A stretch of DNA of 7,770 bases from Puniceicoccales bacterium (GTDB lineage: Bacteria; Verrucomicrobiota; Verrucomicrobiia; Opitutales; Oceanipulchritudinaceae). The notes beneath the pieces are model-generated. The model saw nothing but the letters and a program-made list of their open reading frames with translations. It was not told the DNA's origin and made no database searches. Of this stretch, positions 1 to 6,376 are shown one piece after another (within the stretch, counting starts at the first letter, position 1; each line of letters opens with the position of its first letter). The position numbers were made by a program, and so were the translations under genes. The DNA lies in assembly GCA_030595525.1 (NCBI GenBank), contig JAUVDD010000069.1, positions 1 to 7,770 on the forward strand, given 5' to 3'.

Positions 1-306
1 GCGTGGCACGGTTGTAGCGCGCACCTTGCTTCCACCCGTTCAAGGCTAGGCAGGAACACCAGGCAGGCGGCCCCAACTCAGCCATCAAAAAATCTGGCTT
101 TTGGGGACCCCCCGGGGGGCCTTTTCCGCCATGATATTGGTGATAGGCTGCAAGTGAATAAGCTGGCCAGCGCGGATTCCAAAAAATGGGGACAACCCGA
201 TTCAGGCCCAGACCATACACCACAAACAAAACCGGTCGCCAAATCTCCCTGGGGTGGGTGAGTTTTTGCAAACGTAAGCAATATAACCACATAGTGTTAG
301 CGGGGG
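1..306. other. Left-flank region without a convincing gene
   Basis: I see no gene here that I can support. The minus strand is open in one frame from about 331 to the left edge, about 110 codons with an ATG at 292. The predicted peptide is very rich in Trp, Pro and Tyr, poor in Asp and Glu, and has no Shine-Dalgarno, so it is probably not translated on its own. A second minus frame (GTG at 290 to a stop at 78) looks equally random. The stretch holds a short inverted repeat (AGCCA 80-84 with TGGCT 95-99), a perfect C6G6 palindrome at 108-119 and several G runs near its right end. It may be intergenic or a decayed gene or repeat. Confidence 0.4.
108..119. repeat. Perfect C6G6 palindrome
   Basis: Six C residues are followed directly by six G residues, a 12-bp perfect palindrome with one more possible G-C pair outside a mismatch (106 with 121). 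It lies next to the AGCCA/TGGCT inverted repeat at 80-99, so this short stretch is unusually prone to fold. There is no T run on either side to make it a typical intrinsic terminator. It could be part of a dispersed intergenic repeat, but a single copy in this window cannot show that. Confidence 0.5.
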
Positions 307-468
307 CTAGGCGGGGGGATAGTGAGCTAATTTACCCGGGCTTACAGGGGTATTAAAACCCGGTGGGGAAGCTACATCCAAGTTCGGAGGCATTTTGGCC
401 AAGATTGAATTACCGTACCCCAGAAGGGGCAAAACCAACAGACTCAGCAAGATCAACCACCGATGCAT
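307..468 (-). CDS. Small signal-peptide-bearing hypothetical protein (53 aa)
   Basis: I do not recognise this protein. The minus-strand ATG at 468 is preceded by GGAGG (positions 479-475) with a 6-nt spacer, a strong ribosome-binding site that picks this start over one further upstream. The N-terminus MHRWLILLSLLVLPLLGYG has a positive start and a long hydrophobic core, as in a Sec signal peptide. The rest is only about 30 residues, rich in Pro, Gly and Ala, and ends in HYPPA. The stop lies directly between two C runs on the coding strand (six at 318-313, five at 306-302). Adding one C to the first run would open the frame to the left edge, so this may be the front of a frameshifted gene. It is divergent from the ORF at 534. 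It could also be a chance ORF. Confidence 0.4.
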   Translation of the reverse strand: MHRWLILLSLLVLPLLGYGNSILAKMPPNLDVASPPGFNTPVSPGKLAHYPPA

Positions 469-533
469 TGTAATCCTCCGATGAATGAAACGAGGAAATT
501 CCCAAACATACATCTATAACATACTATTTAACA
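469..533. promoter_or_regulatory. AT-rich divergent intergenic region, likely promoters
   Basis: This is the gap between the minus-strand small ORF and the plus-strand 534 ORF, and its right half is markedly AT-rich compared with the operon. Rightward, TTCCCA at 499-504 and TACTAT at 522-527 are 17 bp apart and each matches four of six bases of the sigma-70 consensus, which is weak. ACATAC occurs twice with a 13-bp period near 505-523. I see no clear Fur or Zur palindrome. The promoter function is inferred from layout more than from motif quality. Confidence 0.3.
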
Positions 534-965
534 ATGATTTCCCTGCAGGAACTACGTTCTTCGGATTCCCACCAAAAACATCTTTTTTTGAGTTTAATTC
601 TCTTTTTCGGTTGCGGTGTTAATTTGTTAGCATATTTTTCAAGAATGTTCAGAATGAAGACAAAAAACTCGGGTTTTTTTCTTAGAACCCGCCTTGTTTT
701 CATCATCGCACTTTTTTCAGTTGCGTTGTTTGAGTATGAACATATCAAGCACCATATTCTGGAAGCAAATGAGCCGTCACCCTCCAGCGAGACCGTTGGT
801 TTCCATGACTCGGTTTTTCATTCCTGGTCCCCAACGGAAACCATTGATACATCCAAAATCTATATTCACCTTGTCGAACAATTCAGTTGTAATCCTGATG
901 TCGCAATAATTCCTGAAGAACACTACCTCCAGTCGGATCCCCGCGCTCCCCCTGCCTCCTGCTGA
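534..965 (+). CDS. Hypothetical membrane-anchored, His-containing small protein with PRAPP tail
   Basis: I do not recognise a family with certainty. From ATG 534 the product is 143 aa with two hydrophobic stretches (about residues 17-34 and 54-66). In-frame ATGs at 645 and 654 would give about 106 or 103 aa with a single N-terminal signal or anchor (LVFIIALFSVALF). No start has a good Shine-Dalgarno, so the start is uncertain; 654 (MKTKNSGFF) looks most like a signal-peptide start. The exported part carries scattered histidines (EHIKHH, FHD, FHS, IHL, EEH), one internal Cys, and ends DPRAPPASC. Small secreted proteins with a RAPP-like end, such as DUF2946 proteins, often sit just upstream of metal-related receptor genes. 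That resemblance is from memory and is not a homology call. The DNA is AT-richer with T runs, unlike the operon. The 68-nt gap to the receptor suggests co-transcription or a leader role. Confidence 0.45.
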   Translation: MISLQELRSSDSHQKHLFLSLILFFGCGVNLLAYFSRMFRMKTKNSGFFLRTRLVFIIALFSVALFEYEHIKHHILEANEPSPSSETVGFHDSVFHSWSPTETIDTSKIYIHLVEQFSCNPDVAIIPEEHYLQSDPRAPPASC

Positions 966-979
966 CACCAAAAAATTCA

Positions 980-1004
980 ACAACTCCCATTTCGGGTGTG
1001 TTGT
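980..1004 (+). other. Possible weak hairpin in the receptor leader
   Basis: ACAAC (980-984) and CCC (986-988) can pair with GGG (994-996) and GTTGT (1000-1004) around a five-base ATTTC loop, with an internal bulge. A GT-rich alternating stretch follows to about 1010. The hairpin sits 16 nt ahead of the receptor Shine-Dalgarno. It has no T tract, so it is not a standard terminator. It might affect translation or mRNA stability, but it is short and could be chance. Confidence 0.2.
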
Positions 1005-1019
1005 GTGTGTTATTCCTTC

Positions 1020-1025
1020 AGGAGG
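1020..1025 (+). promoter_or_regulatory. Consensus Shine-Dalgarno deciding the receptor start
   Basis: AGGAGG lies 8 nt before the ATG at 1034. This fixes the receptor start there and excludes the upstream in-frame GTG at 998, which would put 12 non-signal-like residues in front of the MNRAILAALVVWLVV signal peptide. Confidence 0.85.
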
Positions 1026-1033
1026 ATCCTAAG

Positions 1034-3106
1034 ATGAACCGTGCTATTCTTGCGGCCCTGGTCGTTTGGCTTGTTGTGCCCGCTGTTGCCGCAAATGCAG
1101 CCTTGGCGTCGTCTCAGCCCATGGCCGAATCTCAAAATACGACTGCCGGCGACAAAAGAGACAGTACTGAAACCACCTCCGCCTTCCTTGAGGGGGTTGT
1201 TGTTACCGGAACCAGAACCGAAAAGCTGTTGTCCGAAGTTCCCATGCGCACCGAACTGATATCGCGCGACTTGATCAACGCTTCTTCCGCCCGCTGCCTG
1301 GCCGATGTCATTGAATTTACCCCTGGTGTCCGTGTTCTGAACAGTTGCCAGAACTGCAATTTTTCAACCTTGAGCATGTTGGGACTGGAAGGAAAGTACA
1401 GTCAGCTCCTTTTCGACAGCCAGCCGGTCTTCAACAGCTTGTCCATGGTTTACGGCCTTGAGCAGATCCCTTCTGAAATGATTGAACGTATTGAAATCAT
1501 CAAAGGTGGAGGGTCTGCCATGTATGGGCCCGGAGCTGTTGGCGGTGTTGTTAATATCATTCCACGCGAACCCAGTGAATCGGGAGCGGTCGGTTATTTC
1601 CGGGCTGAGGACATGGATGGTGTAACAAACTGGTCGGCCGGTTTCAGCGGTAGCGCTTCTTCCCGGGATAAAAAAATTGGGTTTGGTTTCTACGGTCAGA
1701 ACGATCACATCAGTGAATACGACCGTAATGGCGACGGCTTTACAGATATTGGACGCCGTGATTTGAATGCTTTTGGCGGACGGTTTGTCAGACATTTTGG
1801 TGACGATGGCAAGATAACCCTGGATTACGGCCATCTTTATGAAGATCGACGCGGTGGGGATCATTTGGATAATCCACCGTTTAAAACGGAAATCACCGAG
1901 TGGATCCGCTCCTCTCGCGATGCTGCCTCGTTTGGCATGAACAATCGAATCGGCAATTCCTGTGATTACAGTGTTTCGGTTTCCTACGCCAACATGAACC
2001 GAAAAACATATTATGGGGCCGGTGGTGATCCTGATGCCTACGGCTTAACCGATAACCCTCTCTGGGTTATGGATGGCCAGCTGAATCACTATCTGGACAA
2101 ACACACTCTCTCCTGGGGTGTGCAGCATACTACGGATCATCTGCAGGACAATCATCCCGGGTACAATCGTACAATCGATCAACATTATCGGAATTCCGGT
2201 CTCTTTGTTCAGGATGACTGGATGATCAGTAAACCTCTGGCTTTGATCGTTGGCGCTCGTATCGACAAGCATTCGGAACTGAACGATCCAATCATCTCTC
2301 CTCGTATGGCGTTGAAGTATGCTCCCAATCCCGTGGTTACGGTGCGTGGCTCCGCCTCCACCGGGTTCCTGGCGCCGCAAACCTTCGATGAGGATCTGCA
2401 CATCCTGATTGCAGGTGGCGAGGGACAGGTAATTCGCAACTCAGATGATCTCAAGGAAGAGAGTTCGCAAAGCTATACGCTGGGAATCGAACTCACACCA
2501 CGTTTGGGTGGCGGCAATTTGCTTTTCGAGCTGAACGGTTTTCACACCAATCTGGATGATGCCTTTGTCCTCACCGATGCCCACGACGACCCCCTCACGG
2601 ATCAAGTCGAAATGACGAGAATCAACGGGGGGGGCGCCCATGTCACCGGCGCAGAGATTACCGGCGGTTACATGCAGGGTCGTTTCGAAGGACAGATTGG
2701 TTGGATCCAGCAGATTGCCGAGTATGACGAAGTCCAGGATTTTGATACCAAAAATTTCTTCCGCCTGCCCGAAGACTCGGCTGTGGGCAAACTTTACTGG
2801 CGTGACCTGGATTTGGTAAGTGCCTTTGTCGGACTCCGTTATCAGGGCAAAATGTACATGCCCCACTATGCCGGCTGGATCGATGATGATGTTTTGGAAC
2901 ATGTGGATTCCTTCTTCATCGTCGATGTGAGTTTGTCACACCGCTTCTGGATTGATGATGACCACCTGACACTGACTCTTGGTGTCCGGAACCTTACCGA
3001 CGATTTCCAGGAAGACATGGATCTGGGTCCGGATCGGGATGCCGGCTATGTGTACGGCCCACGAAATCCCCGAACCTGGTACGCGTCCCTCAAATACGGT
3101 TTTTAG
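1034..3106 (+). CDS. TonB-dependent outer-membrane receptor
   Basis: A 690-aa ligand-gated outer-membrane porin that imports a scarce nutrient using energy delivered by TonB. A Sec signal peptide covers residues 1 to about 22. A TonB box-like EGVVVTGTRTE lies at 53-63. The plug domain runs to about 180 and includes ADVIEFTPGVRV, a C-x-x-C (Cys105, Cys108), MIERIEIIKGGGSAMYG and GVVNIIPREP. A 22-strand-type barrel follows, ending in the expected aromatic Phe690. Loops include a calcium-site-like D-R-N-G-D-G-x-x-D at 230-238 and six histidines between 352 and 384. Other family-like motifs are APQTFDEDLH (447-456) and NGGGA (531-535). From memory these match receptors, common in Bacteroidetes, that are loosely annotated as iron/siderophore or B12 receptors. 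The substrate cannot be told. It heads an operon with its own TonB machine, 36 nt ahead of the DUF3450 gene. An 8-G tract lies at 2627-2634. Confidence 0.95.
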   Translation: MNRAILAALVVWLVVPAVAANAALASSQPMAESQNTTAGDKRDSTETTSAFLEGVVVTGTRTEKLLSEVPMRTELISRDLINASSARCLADVIEFTPGVRVLNSCQNCNFSTLSMLGLEGKYSQLLFDSQPVFNSLSMVYGLEQIPSEMIERIEIIKGGGSAMYGPGAVGGVVNIIPREPSESGAVGYFRAEDMDGVTNWSAGFSGSASSRDKKIGFGFYGQNDHISEYDRNGDGFTDIGRRDLNAFGGRFVRHFGDDGKITLDYGHLYEDRRGGDHLDNPPFKTEITEWIRSSRDAASFGMNNRIGNSCDYSVSVSYANMNRKTYYGAGGDPDAYGLTDNPLWVMDGQLNHYLDKHTLSWGVQHTTDHLQDNHPGYNRTIDQHYRNSGLFVQDDWMISKPLALIVGARIDKHSELNDPIISPRMALKYAPNPVVTVRGSASTGFLAPQTFDEDLHILIAGGEGQVIRNSDDLKEESSQSYTLGIELTPRLGGGNLLFELNGFHTNLDDAFVLTDAHDDPLTDQVEMTRINGGGAHVTGAEITGGYMQGRFEGQIGWIQQIAEYDEVQDFDTKNFFRLPEDSAVGKLYWRDLDLVSAFVGLRYQGKMYMPHYAGWIDDDVLEHVDSFFIVDVSLSHRFWIDDDHLTLTLGVRNLTDDFQEDMDLGPDRDAGYVYGPRNPRTWYASLKYGF
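2627..2634 (+). repeat. G8 homopolymer inside the receptor gene
   Basis: Eight consecutive G residues encode the Gly-Gly-Gly of the NGGGA motif (codons GGG GGG GGC, residues 532-534). The glycines appear conserved in this receptor family, but the codon choice creates a slippage-prone run. A gain or loss of one G would shift the frame in the last quarter of the barrel and abolish the receptor's C-terminal strands. Whether the run really varies in length cannot be seen from one sequence. Confidence 0.7.
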
Positions 3107-3142
3107 GAACAGGGTTTACAGGATAAGAAAAGAGGAAAAACC

Positions 3143-3949
3143 ATGTCTGGATCTCGAGCAACAACACACTCTGTCGTAACAGTATCGATGGCGGTGGTGC
3201 TTCCGCTCATGTTATTGGTGGGCCTTGGCCAAGCACAGGAAGCAGAAAACAAGGCCGCGGCGGCGAAGACCGCGCAGGGAACTGTAACAGAAGCAATTAA
3301 CATCGGCCAGGATGAACAAAACCAGCGCAATGCGTGGGAAACGGAAAAATCCGGTCTCAAACAGCGCTATCAAAAGGCTCAGGCCGATGCTGAGTTTTTT
3401 GAAGACCGAGTTGTTCGAGAACAGGCCGCTTGTGATGCTCTTGGCAAAAAGGTGAATGAGCTGGAGCGACGACTCTTCGAGTCCACTCGTTTGGCCGACT
3501 GCCTGCAGGATTCCCTGGTTGTGTTGCTGGACCGGCTCACCAGCCAGGTGGCTGTGGATTTGCCTTTCCTCCCCCGCGAGAGAGAACACCGGTTGGTTTC
3601 TGTTCGCAAGGATCTGGATGATCCGACCGTACCGGTGGCCGACAAATTGCGACGTGTCCTTGAGGCCTATCAGATTGAAGCGCAATACGGTGGGACAATT
3701 GAGTTGGTGAGTGATCAAATCTTTTTTGTGGATCGTGAGATTCACGTGGACATCCTGCGTGTCGGCCGTTTGGCCCTGTTCTGGCGAACTCCCGATGGCA
3801 GCAAGGTTGGAGCCTGGGATCAGTCTACCGAACTTTGGGTTGAATTGCCCCGCAACAGCCATCGGGCTATTGCGGAGGCCATGGACATGGCCGCACGCAT
3901 GCGTCCAGTACAGGTGATCGGATTACCGCTGGGGAGGATTGAACGATGA
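3143..3949 (+). CDS. DUF3450 family periplasmic protein of a TonB2-type system
   Basis: A 268-aa exported protein of the DUF3450 family (PF11932 by recognition), which is regularly encoded beside ttpC/exbB/exbD/tonB2 genes. Its biochemical role is unknown; a periplasmic accessory of the TonB machine is the usual inference. A signal peptide covers about residues 1-31 (cleavage near GQA-QEAEN). A long charged helix, likely coiled coil, runs about 53-130. The conserved C-terminal part follows: VDLPFLPRERE (138-148), RRVLEAYQIEAQYGGTIE (170-187), and ILRVGRLALFWRTPDG (204-219), followed by W225 and W232. Length is typical for the family. AGAGG at 3131-3135 is the ribosome-binding site. Its TGA overlaps the next ATG (ATGA, 3946-3949), so the two are translationally coupled. 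The nearby receptor suggests a role in energising that receptor. Confidence 0.9.
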   Translation: MSGSRATTHSVVTVSMAVVLPLMLLVGLGQAQEAENKAAAAKTAQGTVTEAINIGQDEQNQRNAWETEKSGLKQRYQKAQADAEFFEDRVVREQAACDALGKKVNELERRLFESTRLADCLQDSLVVLLDRLTSQVAVDLPFLPREREHRLVSVRKDLDDPTVPVADKLRRVLEAYQIEAQYGGTIELVSDQIFFVDREIHVDILRVGRLALFWRTPDGSKVGAWDQSTELWVELPRNSHRAIAEAMDMAARMRPVQVIGLPLGRIER

Positions 3950-5343
3950 ACAGGAACTTCATGATTATCGTTCTTCTTCTATGTGGCTTGTTTGTCACCA
4001 ATGCGAGCGCACAGGATATTCGTTCCGTTGTGAAGAAGGCAGAGGCCGAACGTGAGCAGGCCCGGATATCCGTGGAAGAGACAGAGTTCATGATTCTAAA
4101 TGACAAGCAGTTGTTGACGGCGCGTGTCGACAGCCTGGAGGCATTAGGACAGAACCTGGCCGGACACTGGAAACAATTGCGGAAACAGCGCGCGGCCCTG
4201 GAAGAACGCATGGGAAAACTGGAGGAACAATGGTCCGAACAGGAACTGGACTTCAAGGAGACGACAGGCAACGTCCGCTTGGCCGCGCGTGATGTGGTTT
4301 CCATGTTGAAGGCATCCTCGCTGAGTGCGGGTCGGCCCGAACGTGTTTCCCGGGTCGCCGGTCTGTTGGAGCAGGGCTATTTCCCGGACATTGACGACAT
4401 TTCCATGATGACGGCTGTTCTGATGGATGAATTTCAGCGAAGCGGACAGGTTACGATACAGGAAAAGGAGTTTATCGGCCGTGACGGGGAACAGACTGCT
4501 GGAAATATCTTTCAGCTGGGCAAATTCACTTCACTATATGAGTTGCCGACCGAGCGCGGTTTCCTGACTCATTCGCCGGAAAGTCAGGATTTGTTTGCTT
4601 TGCCCGAGTTGCCTGGTCGGCGCCTTCGCAGCCTCGTCGGGACCTATCTTGATGGTGATTCCGACATGGCACCGGTGGATCTTTCCGGAGGCTCGGCCCT
4701 GCGTCAGATTTCAACCAGAACCAGTTTTGGCGACCAGGTTCGCGCTGGAGGTCCTCTGGTTTGGCCAATATTGTTATTGGCTGTCATTGCTTTGGGTATC
4801 GTTGCCTACAGATTGATTTTTCTGCATCGGGTTCACGCCAATACGGACAAACTCATGGGGCAGTTCAATAATCTTGCCGCACAGGAACGATGGCATGACT
4901 GCAATGAAATGATCGAGAACAGGACCGGACGTCGTTCTCCGGTTGTGCGTGTAATCAAGGCGGCCCTCAAGGCGCGAGGTTCGTCCCGAGAGGTTCTTGA
5001 GAGTGTCCTTCAGGAGGCGATCCTTCACGAGTTGCCGACCCTTCAGAAGGGGCTGGCAATCCTGGCGATCTTTGGCGCGATCGCACCGCTGTTGGGATTG
5101 TTGGGCACGGTTACGGGTATGATTGAAACCTTCCGGGTAATAACCGTCTACGGCACAGGTGATCCCAAGCTCATGTCCGGCGGAATCAGCGAAGCCCTGG
5201 TTACGACAGAGTTGGGCCTTATTGTGGCAATCCCCATCATGCTTTTTCACACCATACTTTCGCGACAGGCCGACCATGTTATCGGCGACATGGAAAAGCA
5301 GGCTGTTCACATGACCAACGTCATCGTTAGTCAGGAGAAGTAG
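3946..5343 (+). CDS. ttpC: TtpC-like MotA/TolQ/ExbB-family protein with periplasmic N-terminal domain
   Basis: A 465-aa inner-membrane protein matching TtpC, the extra ExbB-like component that TonB2 systems of Vibrio need in addition to ExbB2/ExbD2. A signal peptide at 1-22 (NASA-QD) leads into a periplasmic region with a likely coiled coil at about 28-105 and a second, less helical part to about 265. A first membrane segment at 271-293 starts the ExbB/TolQ domain, with APLLGLLGTVTGMIETF at 380-396 and a last membrane segment at about 418-438 (ALVTTELGLIVAIPIMLF). Ordinary ExbB proteins have no such roughly 250-residue periplasmic extension. GGGGAGG at 3931-3937 is the ribosome-binding site, inside the end of the DUF3450 gene. 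Both proteins have N-terminal helices that could pair, which is inference. The TAG stop is 5 nt before exbB. Confidence 0.9.
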   Translation: MNRNFMIIVLLLCGLFVTNASAQDIRSVVKKAEAEREQARISVEETEFMILNDKQLLTARVDSLEALGQNLAGHWKQLRKQRAALEERMGKLEEQWSEQELDFKETTGNVRLAARDVVSMLKASSLSAGRPERVSRVAGLLEQGYFPDIDDISMMTAVLMDEFQRSGQVTIQEKEFIGRDGEQTAGNIFQLGKFTSLYELPTERGFLTHSPESQDLFALPELPGRRLRSLVGTYLDGDSDMAPVDLSGGSALRQISTRTSFGDQVRAGGPLVWPILLLAVIALGIVAYRLIFLHRVHANTDKLMGQFNNLAAQERWHDCNEMIENRTGRRSPVVRVIKAALKARGSSREVLESVLQEAILHELPTLQKGLAILAIFGAIAPLLGLLGTVTGMIETFRVITVYGTGDPKLMSGGISEALVTTELGLIVAIPIMLFHTILSRQADHVIGDMEKQAVHMTNVIVSQEK

Positions 5344-5348
5344 TAATC

Positions 5349-5960
5349 ATGCAGCTTTTCTCCCATGTAACAGACATGTTGCTGCAGGGTGGATGGGTGA
5401 TGATTCCACTGTCGGCAACTTCATTGCTCATGTGGGCCCTCATTATTGATCGTCTGTTGTTGTACCGGAGCCTCGACCGGAAGGATATGACCCTGGACGA
5501 GGCCGGCAGGGCGATCCGGGAGGACATTACCCCGCAGGCCGGTGGTGTGAGGGCTCAGCTGGTTCGTCTTTTCTTTCAGCAACGCGGCAAAAGGCCCGAG
5601 GTGCACCAAGCCGTTCTGCATTGTTGTGCCGATGAGTTGCGTCGTGATTTTGAAGGCAGGCTTTCCCTGATTGAAACATTGGCCGCCGTCGCACCACTTC
5701 TGGGATTGTTGGGTACTGTCCTGGGGATGATCGAGACGTTCCAGATTATTTCCTTGTTTGGTACAGGTAACCCCCGGGCCATGGCAAGTGGTATTTCCGT
5801 GGCGATGATTACAACTCAAATGGGTTTACTCGTGGCGGTACCCGGCCTTTTTATGGCCGGCAGGCTGCGACGCATGGCCGGCAACAGGAATATTTTTCTA
5901 CAGGAAGCTGTTGTCGTAATTGAGAGGGAACTGGTTGTTTGCGCGGGAGAGGTACAATGA
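5349..5960 (+). CDS. exbB: ExbB-type proton channel subunit
   Basis: A 203-aa inner-membrane protein of the MotA/TolQ/ExbB family. With ExbD it forms the proton-driven motor that energises TonB. There are three membrane segments at about 16-38, 108-134 and 148-170. The second holds the family signature APLLGLLGTVLGMIETF (115-131), followed by GTGNPRAMASGIS, and the third holds the polar Ser150 and Thr155/Thr156 that face the channel in this family. It lacks the periplasmic N-terminal domain of its upstream paralogue, with which it shares nearly the same signature, so the operon has two ExbB-type subunits. The length fits the short ExbB2 form rather than the longer E. coli ExbB. AGGAG at 5333-5337 lies 11 nt before the ATG, inside the previous gene. 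Its TGA overlaps the exbD ATG at 5957-5960. Confidence 0.93.
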   Translation: MQLFSHVTDMLLQGGWVMIPLSATSLLMWALIIDRLLLYRSLDRKDMTLDEAGRAIREDITPQAGGVRAQLVRLFFQQRGKRPEVHQAVLHCCADELRRDFEGRLSLIETLAAVAPLLGLLGTVLGMIETFQIISLFGTGNPRAMASGISVAMITTQMGLLVAVPGLFMAGRLRRMAGNRNIFLQEAVVVIERELVVCAGEVQ

Positions 5961-6376
5961 TCAACATCAAAAATTCAATTCGCGGAAACAGCGAACGTGT
6001 TGACATCAATATGGGGCCCCTGGTTGATATGGTTTTCCTGTTGCTCATCTTTTTTGTCGTGACCACAAGCTTCGTAAAAGAGACGGGAATCGAAGTCCAG
6101 CGCGCCACTGCGTCCACTGCCGAAGTCAAAAACCAGAGCGGAGTGATGGTTGGGGTTTCCAGCGATGGAGAGGTCTACTTTGACGGCAAGAAAATCGATG
6201 TGCGCAGTTTGCGCGCCCTTGTCGAACGATCTTTGGCGGAAAATCCCGATACCGGCGTTATCGTTGTAGCAGACAAGGACAGCGAAACCGGAATCGTGAT
6301 TCAGGCCATGGATCAGTGTCGTCTGGCTGGTGCCTTGAAGGTAAGTCTGGCCGCCAAGCGAACAGGAGCCGAGTAA
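5957..6376 (+). CDS. exbD: ExbD-type proton channel subunit (biopolymer transport)
   Basis: A 139-aa single-pass inner-membrane protein, the proton-carrying partner of ExbB. After a short cytoplasmic start comes the family motif DINMGPLVDMVFLLLIFFVV. Asp24 in this segment corresponds to the essential membrane Asp25 of E. coli ExbD. The periplasmic domain of about 95 residues has the usual pattern (VSSDGEVYFDGKKID, then VIVVADKDSETGIVIQAMDQCRLAG). I chose ATG 5957, not the upstream in-frame TTG at 5939, because GGGAGAGG at 5945-5952 lies just before it, the ATGA overlap with exbB is typical of coupling, and MINIKNS is a normal ExbD start. The last base of its TAA is the first base of the tonB ATG. 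Confidence 0.94.
   Translation: MINIKNSIRGNSERVDINMGPLVDMVFLLLIFFVVTTSFVKETGIEVQRATASTAEVKNQSGVMVGVSSDGEVYFDGKKIDVRSLRALVERSLAENPDTGVIVVADKDSETGIVIQAMDQCRLAGALKVSLAAKRTGAE

Noticed and set aside
1..47. tRNA-like segment (GGTTGTAGCGCGCACC looks like a D-arm; CCTTG and CAAGG could pair)
   Set aside because: The pairing leaves a 12-base loop instead of a 7-base anticodon loop, and there is no T-arm with GGTTCAA followed by an acceptor stem, so it does not fold as a tRNA.
611..638. Possible sigma-70 promoter (TTGCGG, 16 bp, TATTTT) before ATG 645/654
   Set aside because: The match is partial and lies in a T-rich stretch where such matches are expected by chance; it would leave almost no leader before either ATG.
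524..748. 74-codon minus-strand ORF opposite the small + ORF
   Set aside because: It is Lys/Arg-rich from reading T runs in antisense and has no ribosome-binding site or signal features; the + strand frame is longer and better structured.
1364..1864. 166-codon minus-strand ORF
   Set aside because: It is antisense to the receptor gene, has no family features, and is a shadow of the barrel coding sequence.
3107..3142. Possible terminator between the receptor and DUF3450 genes
   Set aside because: The 36 bases are A/G-rich with no hairpin and no T tract, so read-through is expected.
3212..3862. 216-codon minus-strand ORF
   Set aside because: It is antisense to the well-supported DUF3450 gene, has no recognisable domain, and its length follows from the codon bias of the real gene.
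4774..5310. 178-codon minus-strand ORF
   Set aside because: It is antisense to the conserved ExbB-domain coding region, with a composition rich in Arg, Gln and His typical of a shadow frame.
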